A DNA stretch of 42,914 nt from Treponema sp. GTDB taxonomy: Bacteria; Spirochaetota; Spirochaetia; Treponematales; Breznakiellaceae. The notes under the pieces were generated by a model. It made no database searches and had not been told where the DNA came from. It saw nothing but the letters and a program-made list of their open reading frames with translations. Position 1 is the first letter of the stretch. Each line of letters opens with the position of its first letter. The stretch is from positions 1 to 42,914 of the forward strand of contig JAISMJ010000079.1 in the NCBI GenBank assembly GCA_031276815.1, written 5' to 3'. Of this stretch, positions 30,501 through 39,244 are shown in pieces. The position numbers were made by a program, and so were the translations under genes.

Positions 30501-31745
30501 TTATTGCGGAGAGCTGGCGGCGAAGAACCGTGCGCTGTTCACGCGCGTTTTCCAAGCGCAGTATGCCCCGCCTCCGCATATAAAGACGAGGCTTGCCGCA
30601 AACGCCGCCGTGTCCGGCAGGTAGAAGATTCGGAGCAAAGCTGTTTTCCGGCTGAAACAATCATCCGTAAATACGGCGCTTATAGAGCCCCGCCCATTCA
30701 GAAAAGCCGTCAAGATATGCGGCATAAACCAAAGGGCGGCGGATGCCGCAATACAAAACAGGATGCCTCGCGCCGCGATTTTTATGAGCGCGGCGCGGTT
30801 TTTGTACAGAAGCTCCGGCAAGTAGTACCGCCGCATCCAGCTTTTATACCGGCGCGCTACGCCCTTGCACCGTAGCCACGCCCCGTACGCCGCCACAAAA
30901 AACGCCGCGCAATACAGCGCTTTTAAGGACGTCCGCAACCGCTCCCAATACATTCGTTCTATGTCCGATACACCGGTAACGCTGAAGTGCGCCGCCTGAA
31001 TACCGAGCGCCTTGAGCGCATGTTCGGCATACGCTTTCGTAACGCCGCGTTCCGCGCTGAGTAACGCCATGAACGAAGAGGCGGTTCGTTCCGTGCCGGA
31101 GGAATCCTCGACGCTTGAAGGAAGATAGATGATCTCCTCATCACTTTCATCGTCAATCGCGCCGGTAACAAGGAATCTTTCGCCATTTATGGCGATACTT
31201 TTTCCGGCAATAGCGGTACTGCCGAATAGCGCCCACGCCGCCGCTTCGTTCAAAACCGCGTGCCGTTCCCCATTGTCCCACGCGCGGGCAGTGAAAAACG
31301 CCCCGCGTATCATCCGGTAGCCCATGATGAGCGGGTAGTGGCTGTTCGTTGCAATGGCTGTCCCTTGTTTTTCTATCTGTTCTGTCTGTTCGATTTGTTC
31401 GAGCGTACCTCTCATCACGGACACGGGTATTTCTATCATATATGTCATGAGAAAAGCGTCTTTGCAGAACCGTTCTACGCTGCGGACGCTGAATTGCGGG
31501 CTGTGCAGGTCGAGCGGGCTTATAAGGAGGCGCCCGTCATAGCCTCCCCGTCCGGCAAGCACGGCAAGCGCAAGCAGCATAGCCTGACAGATCAAGGCGG
31601 GAAGGAAAACCGCGGCGCAGTCCGCGCCGCAAGCAGCGCCGCCTATGCTCCAGCGACCGCGATACGTACCACGCCCCGCATCGTGCGCCCCTCTTACGCA
31701 AGACGCGCATGTAAAAAATTTAAAAAACAAAAAAGTCCTCCGCAT
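30501..31745 (-). CDS. MacB/FtsX-like ABC permease with periplasmic core domain
   Basis: TM1, soluble segment with AVLNEAAAWALFGSTAIAGKSIAINGERFLVTGAIDDESDEEIIYLPSS (MacB_PCD-like), then three TM segments; overlaps the HlyD-like gene. Confidence 0.7.
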   Translation of the reverse strand: MRRTFLFFKFFTCASCVRGAHDAGRGTYRGRWSIGGAACGADCAAVFLPALICQAMLLALAVLAGRGGYDGRLLISPLDLHSPQFSVRSVERFCKDAFLMTYMIEIPVSVMRGTLEQIEQTEQIEKQGTAIATNSHYPLIMGYRMIRGAFFTARAWDNGERHAVLNEAAAWALFGSTAIAGKSIAINGERFLVTGAIDDESDEEIIYLPSSVEDSSGTERTASSFMALLSAERGVTKAYAEHALKALGIQAAHFSVTGVSDIERMYWERLRTSLKALYCAAFFVAAYGAWLRCKGVARRYKSWMRRYYLPELLYKNRAALIKIAARGILFCIAASAALWFMPHILTAFLNGRGSISAVFTDDCFSRKTALLRIFYLPDTAAFAASLVFICGGGAYCAWKTRVNSARFFAASSPQ

Positions 31746-32979
31746 TTTGTAGGACGATGGTTTGACCTTCGCACAAGGGTTTGTCGCTTACTGAAGCGAT
31801 AGGCTCAAAGAAGGTAACGCCGCCGGTAATAGCCGTATGGCGGTAATCCGAGTCCCCAATGTACACGTCAAGCCGCGCGACATAGTATTCATTGCCCATG
31901 ATGCCCTTGCGCCGCTTTATCTGATTGAGAAAGTACCCGTCAGCGTCCTGATTGAGCGCGCTGTTGGGAACTAGAATATAGCTTGCGGTGCTCTGTTTTT
32001 CAAACGTTACTTCAAACGTCTCGCCGGCGCTTACGTCTAATGAAGAAATCACGATGCTTACGGTCTTGCCGCGGCCGGAAGGTTTCACTCTGGTAACCGT
32101 GCCGTCAAGGACATGGGCGGCGTTGTCCAGCGTACAGACGTCCCCGCGAATAACAAAGTTATTATTGAGTGAAACGGTACACTCAACAGTGAACGCGCTT
32201 CCCGCGCCTATAGACACGATATGGCTGTCTTTGTTGACAAACATGCCTTCTGTAACGGTAAGGCTTTCGATAACGCCGCCGCACGGCGCGGTTACCGCCG
32301 CAAAAGTCCTGAAATCATCAAGCGTCTTGGCGTACCGCGCTTCCTGCAAGAGGAGGTTCTCCTCATCAAGTCTTTTTACGGCAAGGCTGTACTGCAAATC
32401 CGCCTTCTGTTCCTGATAGTTCAAGAGCAGCGCCTGCAGGGTGTTTCTCGCATGATCGACGTCCCTGCCGCTTACGGCGCCGGCTGGATACATAAGTTCG
32501 GCGTCATGCAGCGCCCTCATCGCCGCGCTGATTTCGAGGTGTATGCTGTTCCCGCCTGATGCGCCGTTTTCAGAAACCGCGAGCGCCTGATCAATGGCTG
32601 CGATTTTCGACGCGGTATAGCCGATGTCGTGCCGTGTTTTCTCAAGGGCGTTCCTGATCTCCTGCAGGTTTCTATCCGCTTCGTCATGATCAAACGTGAA
32701 TTGAACGAGCAGCTGCCCTTCCGCTACCGTATCGCCTTCCTTGACGTACACTGTTTCCACACTGCCCGCCACGCGGGCGTAGATGGTTTCAATGTCCGCC
32801 CACGCCGCAATGCCGGTTACGGTTTCCCGTTTAGTAAGCGCGCCCCGGCTTGGCTGTACCGCGTGTACGGCGGGCATATTGTAGGTATATATGGTCCTTG
32901 AACAGAAGATCAGCGCGGTAAGAGTCCCGAATAAAAGCGCGCCGGCTGTCTTTTTATTCATGGTTGTATGCGTACCCAT
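31720..32979 (-). CDS. HlyD/RND-type membrane fusion (periplasmic adaptor) protein
   Basis: N-terminal TM, lipoyl-like half ARVAGSVETVYVKEGDTVAEGQLLVQF, coiled-coil, APCGGVIESLTVTEGMFVNKDSHIVSIG. ATG at 32979 overlaps the stop of the upstream permease (TGATG). Confidence 0.88.
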   Translation of the reverse strand: MGTHTTMNKKTAGALLFGTLTALIFCSRTIYTYNMPAVHAVQPSRGALTKRETVTGIAAWADIETIYARVAGSVETVYVKEGDTVAEGQLLVQFTFDHDEADRNLQEIRNALEKTRHDIGYTASKIAAIDQALAVSENGASGGNSIHLEISAAMRALHDAELMYPAGAVSGRDVDHARNTLQALLLNYQEQKADLQYSLAVKRLDEENLLLQEARYAKTLDDFRTFAAVTAPCGGVIESLTVTEGMFVNKDSHIVSIGAGSAFTVECTVSLNNNFVIRGDVCTLDNAAHVLDGTVTRVKPSGRGKTVSIVISSLDVSAGETFEVTFEKQSTASYILVPNSALNQDADGYFLNQIKRRKGIMGNEYYVARLDVYIGDSDYRHTAITGGVTFFEPIASVSDKPLCEGQTIVLQNAEDFFVF

Positions 32980-33845
32980 CACTTTACCCCCGATAATTCG
33001 ATGCCTTTTTCCAGATGTTCCTGTCCGGAAAACAGAAACCACAGGGGCGGCGCCATATATACGCAAGAAGCGGCAAAAATAAGCCCCATGGCAGTATCCG
33101 CAATACGGGAAAGGTAGATAGAAAGCGGCTCCTTGGTGTAATCGTCAATAAACACAATCGCCTGTTCCACGGTGTTCCAGTATTCAATAAAAGTGAGCAT
33201 ACACAACGCGGCAATCGAAGACTTCATATTCGGCATGATGATCCGTATCAGGATAGTGATGTCATTCGCGCCGTCCATACGCGCGGCTTCGATATAGGCA
33301 AAGGGAAGAGCTTTCATGTTCTGCCTCATCAAAAATACGCCGAAGGGGGAAAAGACGCCGGGAAGGATAATGGCAAGATAACTACGCGGTATGCCCAGCA
33401 GCTCCGCAATGATGTAATTGGGTACGATAACCGCCTGTAAGGGCATGAGCATAACCACGATGTACGCCATAAACGCTTTTTCCTTGTGTTTCCACTCACT
33501 CACCGTGAACCCGTAGGCGGTAAGAAGCGCGATGATGAGGGTTCCGGCCGTAACGGGCGCGGTGATTTTAAGGGAATTGAGGAGCAGAAGAAGAAACGAA
33601 GGCTGATATACCAACACCGCGGCATATTGGGAGAGCGTTACGGGATTCGGTATAAACGTTATTTTCCTGAAAGTCTCGTTCATGGCGTCATCCAGATCAA
33701 AGTACGTCAGCTTCGCCGAATAGTTCAGAGCGATCTCCCGCTCGGTCATATAAGAGTTGGTAATGGTGGTAATCAGGGGCAGCATAACAAACGCGCCCAT
33801 AAGAACAAGCGCGCCTCCGGTTTTCCCTTTTTTGCTTTTTTTCAT
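32979..33845 (-). CDS. Carbohydrate ABC transporter permease (MalG family)
   Basis: EAA-loop region FAYIEAARMDGANDITILIRIIMPNMKSSIAALCMLTFIEYWN. Confidence 0.92.
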   Translation of the reverse strand: MKKSKKGKTGGALVLMGAFVMLPLITTITNSYMTEREIALNYSAKLTYFDLDDAMNETFRKITFIPNPVTLSQYAAVLVYQPSFLLLLLNSLKITAPVTAGTLIIALLTAYGFTVSEWKHKEKAFMAYIVVMLMPLQAVIVPNYIIAELLGIPRSYLAIILPGVFSPFGVFLMRQNMKALPFAYIEAARMDGANDITILIRIIMPNMKSSIAALCMLTFIEYWNTVEQAIVFIDDYTKEPLSIYLSRIADTAMGLIFAASCVYMAPPLWFLFSGQEHLEKGIELSGVK

Positions 33846-33969
33846 GGTTTTTCCTTCTCAAAGAGGGGTTGAAGACCCCTCCCGTACGCGGAGTGTTGCA
33901 AAAGCGTATGCGTCCGGCACAACTCCGAAAATAGGCGCTCCGCTAGGGCGGGGCAGCGCAAACACGACA

Positions 33970-34280
33970 TAGGTTGTCGACAGTGTACTGTAGGTTGTCG
34001 ACAGTGTACAACAGATTGTCGACAACGTACCACAGATTGTCGACAACGTATCGCAGACTGTCGACAACGTACCGCAGATTGTCGACAACGTACCGCAGAT
34101 TGTCGACAACGTACCGCAGATTGTCGACAGTGTACCACAGATTGTCGACAGCGTATGATAGATTGTCGACAGCGTACAGCAGATTGTCGACAGTGTACCA
34201 CAGGTTGTCGACAGTGTACTGTAGGTTGTCGACAGCGTACCGCAGGTTGCCGGCAGCGTACTACAGAGTGTCGAACACAT
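33970..34280. repeat. Tandem array of 15 x 21-bp units with palindromic TGTCGACA core
   Basis: Core GTCGAC starts at 33976, 33997, 34018, 34039, 34060, 34081, 34102, 34123, 34144, 34165, 34186, 34207, 34228 (13 perfect), then variants GCCGGC at 34249 and GTCGAA at 34270; every interval is 21 bp. Confidence 0.98.
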
Positions 34281-34366
34281 GCCATAATCGAATATTCCGC
34301 TTTTCTTCCCGCCCGCTATCCGGTGCGATACGGGTTCTTACCTTCTTCATACCCATATATAACGCC

Positions 34367-35212
34367 CTACAGGGTGACCTTCCTCTCTCTATACAGTAAA
34401 AATTGGGTCATTGCCGCTATGATGATCACGAGTATCGAAGTTGCGGCGGTAAGCCGCGGGTAATTCAGCGACAGAAACATATTGTTCATAAAGTGCTGCA
34501 AGGTATAGACGCTTTCATGCGGGTAACCGCCGGTGATAAGGTATATTTCCCGAAAAATCTTGAACGAGTTACTGATCGACATGATGAATACCACCACCGA
34601 TACGGGCATGAGACAGGGAATCGTAATATGCAGAAACCGCCGCAACGGGGATGCGCCGTCAATATCCGCAGCCTCGTAGTGATCGCGCGGGATGTTTCCC
34701 AATCCCGCAAGATAAAGCACCGTATTGTAGCCTATGTTTTTCCATATAAAAATCATAATCATAACGGCAAACGCGCGGTTCGAGTCAAGCCAGTTGATCT
34801 TGTCCAGCCCTGCCGTATGCAATACGCCGTTTAATACCCCGTTGAGCGAAAAAAAGGATTTCCAGAAAAACGCCATAGAACCGGACGGAATCACGAGCGG
34901 TATAAGAAACAGAAGCGTGTAGAGACGGCGGCGCGTTGCGGTTGTCCCGCTTATCAAGAGCGCAATACCCAAAGAACCAGCCATGTTTACCGGAACCGAT
35001 ATGCCGATAAAGCGTATCGTATTGACGAGCCCTCTCAGGAACGCCTTGCTATGAAACAGGGCTGCGAAATTCTCCGTTCCTACAAAATGCCCCGCGGGTT
35101 TGTCCAAGAATGCGTAGGTCAGCGATAGGAAGAACGGACCTATAAAAAAAAGCGCAAACCCCATGAGACCCGGTAGCAAGAACAGCGTACGCGTCCCGTT
35201 ATTCCTACTCAT
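34367..35212 (-). CDS. Carbohydrate ABC transporter permease (MalF family)
   Basis: LAGLGNIPRDHYEAADIDGASPLRRFLHITIPCLMPVSVVVFIMSISNSFK. Confidence 0.92.
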   Translation of the reverse strand: MSRNNGTRTLFLLPGLMGFALFFIGPFFLSLTYAFLDKPAGHFVGTENFAALFHSKAFLRGLVNTIRFIGISVPVNMAGSLGIALLISGTTATRRRLYTLLFLIPLVIPSGSMAFFWKSFFSLNGVLNGVLHTAGLDKINWLDSNRAFAVMIMIFIWKNIGYNTVLYLAGLGNIPRDHYEAADIDGASPLRRFLHITIPCLMPVSVVVFIMSISNSFKIFREIYLITGGYPHESVYTLQHFMNNMFLSLNYPRLTAATSILVIIIAAMTQFLLYRERKVTL

Positions 35213-36707
35213 TGAGGTACAGTCCGGCTTTGTTCTGTAAGACGCCGGCGACTTCTTCCGCGCTGCGGCTGCCGTTGGCGAAATAGGCGATTTCCGCGTG
35301 TACCATGTCGTCTATGATGGTATCGTGAAACGTATACGCGGTGATCTGATCGGAAAGCCGTTCCACAGCCTCTCTGTATGCGTCAAGCGCGGCGCGTTGT
35401 TTTTCATCAAGGGGCACTCTCCCGCCTATACCCGCGCCGGAAAAGACGAGTTCCGCCTTCTTTGCGCGCGCCGCATTGTTAAGGGGCAATGTAGATACCG
35501 CCGTCGCCGTCTGCATGTCTTCGCGTAACAGGAATTTGAGAAACTCCCATGCGGTACGCTTGTTCGCTGAATTGGCGTTGATACCATACGCCTGCCCAAA
35601 TGTGAACGGTACCGCCCCGTCCTCCCGCGCCGCAATGCCCGCAATCTCATCATCATCCACAATGCCGGTTGAGCCGCGAGCAAGCATCCGTCTGCCCGCA
35701 TTACGGCTGAATTGGGAGACAAGCGAAAAAGCGTGGTTTGCTTTGAAAACATACCGGTCGGTCTGCTGCCCGGCCGCCTCCCGCATGAGCGCCGCGGCGT
35801 CCTGCCGCGCTGTTCCGGCTCGCGCTGACACAGCGCGCGGGATATACCCCTTATCCCCGTAGTCCCGTAGAGCGGTAAGCATGGCGGCAAACGCCCCGCC
35901 GGTAAAGTCCGCCCGCTTATGTTCAAGATCAAGAAACGACATGCAGCGCTCATTCCACATGAGTTGTACCATGCCGTCCGGTGAAAAATCGTAGAGGTTG
36001 AACATCGGGACGCTCCCGTCAAAAAGAGATACGCCTTTCCCGTTTTCTACTAGGTGTTCTATGTTCTCTATAAGGTCACCGCTTGTAAACGCGCTTCCCG
36101 TCCCAAAGCCCGCGGTGATTTCGCCCTGCAAAAGCGTACTGTCATAAGCGAAGTATGTAAACGAATAATCAATGGGCATGACGTACAGCCCGCCGTTGTA
36201 CCGGCTTGCGTTGAGGATATTCCGGCGAAAGTCCGCTGCGTTAAACGCGCTGTCCCCGGCAATATACGCATCGAGGTTTTCAAGCCGCCCGTTTTCCACG
36301 TATGTGTGAAAGGGCAGAATGTCCGCGGCGAATATATCCGCGCCCCCGCCGCTCATAAGGCTCGTGTGTACCCGGTTGATGTAGTCGCTGCGGGATTGGG
36401 GATCGTTCCGCGCTTGTACCACAACGATCTTGTTGTTCCCGTCCTCGGACGTCTTGATCTCAGGCATCTCCGAAAAGGTCTCAATGGTTACGGTTGTCCC
36501 CGGATATGCTTCTTCAAAAGCTTTCGCCGCGGCGTCAAGAAAATTCTTGTATGTCAAGCTGTCATAACAGGATACCGTGATGGTTCCTGCAACCTCTCCT
36601 GACAGAACCTCACTCGCGGTCCCGCCCGCCGCGCGATCCTTGCCCGTACATCCGCCGGTCATAATCGCCGCCGCGACGCCCAGCGCTAAAAACGTCTTAT
36701 CATACAT
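35205..36707 (-). CDS. Extracellular solute-binding lipoprotein (ABC transporter)
   Basis: MYDKTFLALGVAAAIMTGGC lipobox-like N-terminus; GTITVSCYDSLTYKNFLDAAAKAFEEAYPGTTVTIE; ATG at 36707 preferred over 36812. Confidence 0.88.
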   Translation of the reverse strand: MYDKTFLALGVAAAIMTGGCTGKDRAAGGTASEVLSGEVAGTITVSCYDSLTYKNFLDAAAKAFEEAYPGTTVTIETFSEMPEIKTSEDGNNKIVVVQARNDPQSRSDYINRVHTSLMSGGGADIFAADILPFHTYVENGRLENLDAYIAGDSAFNAADFRRNILNASRYNGGLYVMPIDYSFTYFAYDSTLLQGEITAGFGTGSAFTSGDLIENIEHLVENGKGVSLFDGSVPMFNLYDFSPDGMVQLMWNERCMSFLDLEHKRADFTGGAFAAMLTALRDYGDKGYIPRAVSARAGTARQDAAALMREAAGQQTDRYVFKANHAFSLVSQFSRNAGRRMLARGSTGIVDDDEIAGIAAREDGAVPFTFGQAYGINANSANKRTAWEFLKFLLREDMQTATAVSTLPLNNAARAKKAELVFSGAGIGGRVPLDEKQRAALDAYREAVERLSDQITAYTFHDTIIDDMVHAEIAYFANGSRSAEEVAGVLQNKAGLYLNE

Positions 36708-37005
36708 AAGATACCTCCATGGTTTGATACATGCAGTATATGCAATCAACCTGAAGTTATTCTGTACTGAGCCTGTATTTTGTCTGAAGTTTCTCATCAG
36801 CGCGAGTGGCACCAGCGCCGCATTGAGACGCGCGCATTAGCCGATGGAGGCGGGAGGTATCCGCCTCCATCACCGGGGTGAAAGAGGCGGGCTAGCCGTT
36901 AAGGAGAGCTCGGAGCGCCATGCCCGAAGCGTAAACAGTCCGCATCGGCGCGACGGGCTTGCCGGCGGGGTAGGCGAAGCGGTTCAGCCGTATCAGCATT
37001 ATTTT

Positions 37006-37743
37006 TTATGTTAAGGGGATGGTTTTCCATGGACTATTGTCGTCTTCAAAGGCGTTTTTCGCTATAGAATAGAGTCCGCTCAACATCATTGAGTTCCCTC
37101 CAAACATTCCTCGCCCAATAAGATACGAAATGGCAAATTCTTTCCAATCTTGATATTCTTTTATTGTCATGTCATACGCATTTTTTATAACGCCCCACGC
37201 TGTTTTTTCTTCAATATACCCAATATCAAAACACATGCGGGTTATTACAACTAATCTTCCCACATCCCATGCCAATATGCCCTTCTTCAGATTTTCATCA
37301 TTAAAAGCGGCGAATGTATCATCACCCAGCGCGGACATACACTCCGCAAGATTATCCGCAAATTGTATTGCCTTTTGAGCCTTTCCTCCGCATTGCGCTT
37401 TAAGGCGTTTATTTCGTTGTTCAGGCTCCATGGTAATCACAGGATATATTTCAGCATAATATACCCGGTGCCCTTCTTTTTGCAGCCACTCAATTATTGA
37501 GTAAGCGTCTTCTTTATCGCGGATATTCCACGCTTCCGTTAATCCCTGTAAAATCCTGTCTTTAGGAAGTCCGGTCGTGAGACTGTCGGTATATGCGGTG
37601 ATTTGTTCGCTGTTTATTAACCCTATAAAAAGGGATTTTTTGTCTTTTTCGCTGATTAGCGGGGCTTTTGGATTTTTAGAAAAATCCTTATACGTAAAAG
37701 TCCTGATAAATTGTTTAATAATTGAAAACATAATTTCCTCCAT
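37006..37743 (-). CDS. DUF1266-like protein
   Basis: ILAWDVGRLVVITRMCFDIGYIEEKTAWGVIKNAYDMTIKEYQDWKEFAISYLIGRGMFGG resembles the DUF1266 pattern. Confidence 0.75.
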   Translation of the reverse strand: MEEIMFSIIKQFIRTFTYKDFSKNPKAPLISEKDKKSLFIGLINSEQITAYTDSLTTGLPKDRILQGLTEAWNIRDKEDAYSIIEWLQKEGHRVYYAEIYPVITMEPEQRNKRLKAQCGGKAQKAIQFADNLAECMSALGDDTFAAFNDENLKKGILAWDVGRLVVITRMCFDIGYIEEKTAWGVIKNAYDMTIKEYQDWKEFAISYLIGRGMFGGNSMMLSGLYSIAKNAFEDDNSPWKTIPLT

Positions 37744-37759
37744 GCCTGTTAATTATATT

Positions 37760-37788
37760 ATTTTACCGTATCTTGAAGAAAATGTCAA
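37760..37788 (-). promoter_or_regulatory. Putative sigma70 promoter of the DUF1266 gene
   Basis: Minus strand TTGACA (37788-37783), 17-nt spacer, TAAAAT (37765-37760). Confidence 0.65.
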
Positions 37789-37914
37789 TTGGCTCCTTTT
37801 TACTGCGCGCAACTATTTTTGCTGGCATTGCGCCTAATATTTCATTTTTTGAGAACTTTTGCGGTTTGGCGCGGAAATAGATCGCAGCGATGACCATATC
37901 TATTGCGGATTATA

Positions 37915-37929
37915 CCCCCCCCCCCCCCC
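37915..37929. repeat. Mononucleotide tract, 15 x C on + strand
   Basis: ggattata-C15-aagaaaagg; on the minus strand G15 directly precedes TATAAT (37914-37909). Confidence 0.97.
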
Positions 37930-38317
37930 AAGAAAAGGCGAAGCGGAACAAACAGTCCGCGGCAGGCGCCGCCGCCGCATTATGCGCTCATTCGAGACGA
38001 ATCATAGCGCGTCTTTTTCTTTTTATGCCGTTTAAATATGATTTATTCAAAAAAGCGCGGCGTATAAAACGGATGCTATGTCCTAAAAAACGGCTATAGT
38101 AAGTATAAAGAAATACTTTTCAGGAATTATAACATCAGAATAAAGAGAAAATAAAAATTAAGAATAAATAAGAATAAAGGTGTCAATGAAGCAAAAGATA
38201 GCGACAAAGATGTACCGTATATTGAGCGATGAAAAATATGAACGTGAAATCATTGCGCGAATAGACGCACACCGGTAACTTATCCGCCGGATGCGGGAAA
38301 ACGCCGGTTAGGTTGCT

Positions 38318-39244
38318 TCAAACCGAATGTCCGCGCTCTGTAAGGGATCCGAGCCTCTCTAGGGTTTCCGCTATGGCGACAAAATCCTGTATTTCAAGGC
38401 GTTCCGCACGTTCATTCTCCGGTACGCCGCATTGACGGAGCGTTTCGACCGCAAGCGCCGCCGCGCCGTCTGCGCGGCGATCAGAGAAACGGGTCGCGGC
38501 AAAGGCGGTGAGGTTGTTCTTGACGGTCTTCCTGCGGGATGCAAAAAGCCGTCGTACAAGTGGTCTAAAGAGGGGCGGGTATGCGGAGGCGGGATCGATG
38601 TCCGTGCGAATATCAAAGCGTACCCCTTGGGAATCCACATGAGGCGCCGGATAAAAGGACGCGCCTTTCAGCGTCATCAGCGGCGTTACCGTATAGGCGG
38701 AAGCGCACAGTACGGAAAATGAGGAATAGTTCTTGCTTTTCGGTTGCGCGGTGATACGCTCCGCGACCTCTTTTTGTACCGTTACCACAAGCCGCTTGAA
38801 AAAACGGTTTCTCTCGATAAAGTCCGCAAGGATGACGGACGCGATGGTATACGGCAGATTGCCAAGAAAAAAATCTGCCGCCGCCGGCGGCGCCATCGGC
38901 GGCGGTTCCTGTTGAAGCCGCCACGTTTTAAGCGCGTCTCCTTCGATAAGGTGAAAATGCGGATTATCGCCGAAAAACTCTTTTAAGGCGGCAATAAAGC
39001 CCGCGTCGATCTCAAACGCCTTGACGATTGCCCCCCGTTCAAGCAGCAGGCTTGTCATTGCGCCAAGTCCCGGACCCACTTCCCATACGACAGAGCCTTG
39101 GGTTATGCCGAGGGCGTCAACCAGTTTCATGCGGGCGTTTCGATGTATCAAGAAATTCTGACCGAGTTTCTTCCGCATCCCCAGCCCCCGGCTGTCAAGA
39201 AAAGCGCGGATGCTTTGCGGCGAATCGTAGTTAAGCGGCGCCAT
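38318..39244 (-). CDS. rsmA: 16S rRNA dimethyladenosine transferase
   Basis: KLGQNFLIHRNARMKLVDALGITQGSVVWEVGPGLGAMTSLLLERGAIVKAFEID; FLGNLPYTIASVIL. Confidence 0.96.
   Translation of the reverse strand: MAPLNYDSPQSIRAFLDSRGLGMRKKLGQNFLIHRNARMKLVDALGITQGSVVWEVGPGLGAMTSLLLERGAIVKAFEIDAGFIAALKEFFGDNPHFHLIEGDALKTWRLQQEPPPMAPPAAADFFLGNLPYTIASVILADFIERNRFFKRLVVTVQKEVAERITAQPKSKNYSSFSVLCASAYTVTPLMTLKGASFYPAPHVDSQGVRFDIRTDIDPASAYPPLFRPLVRRLFASRRKTVKNNLTAFAATRFSDRRADGAAALAVETLRQCGVPENERAERLEIQDFVAIAETLERLGSLTERGHSV

Noticed and set aside
33970-34280. CRISPR array
   Set aside because: Units are continuous 21-bp repeats with no unique spacers, and no cas genes are present.
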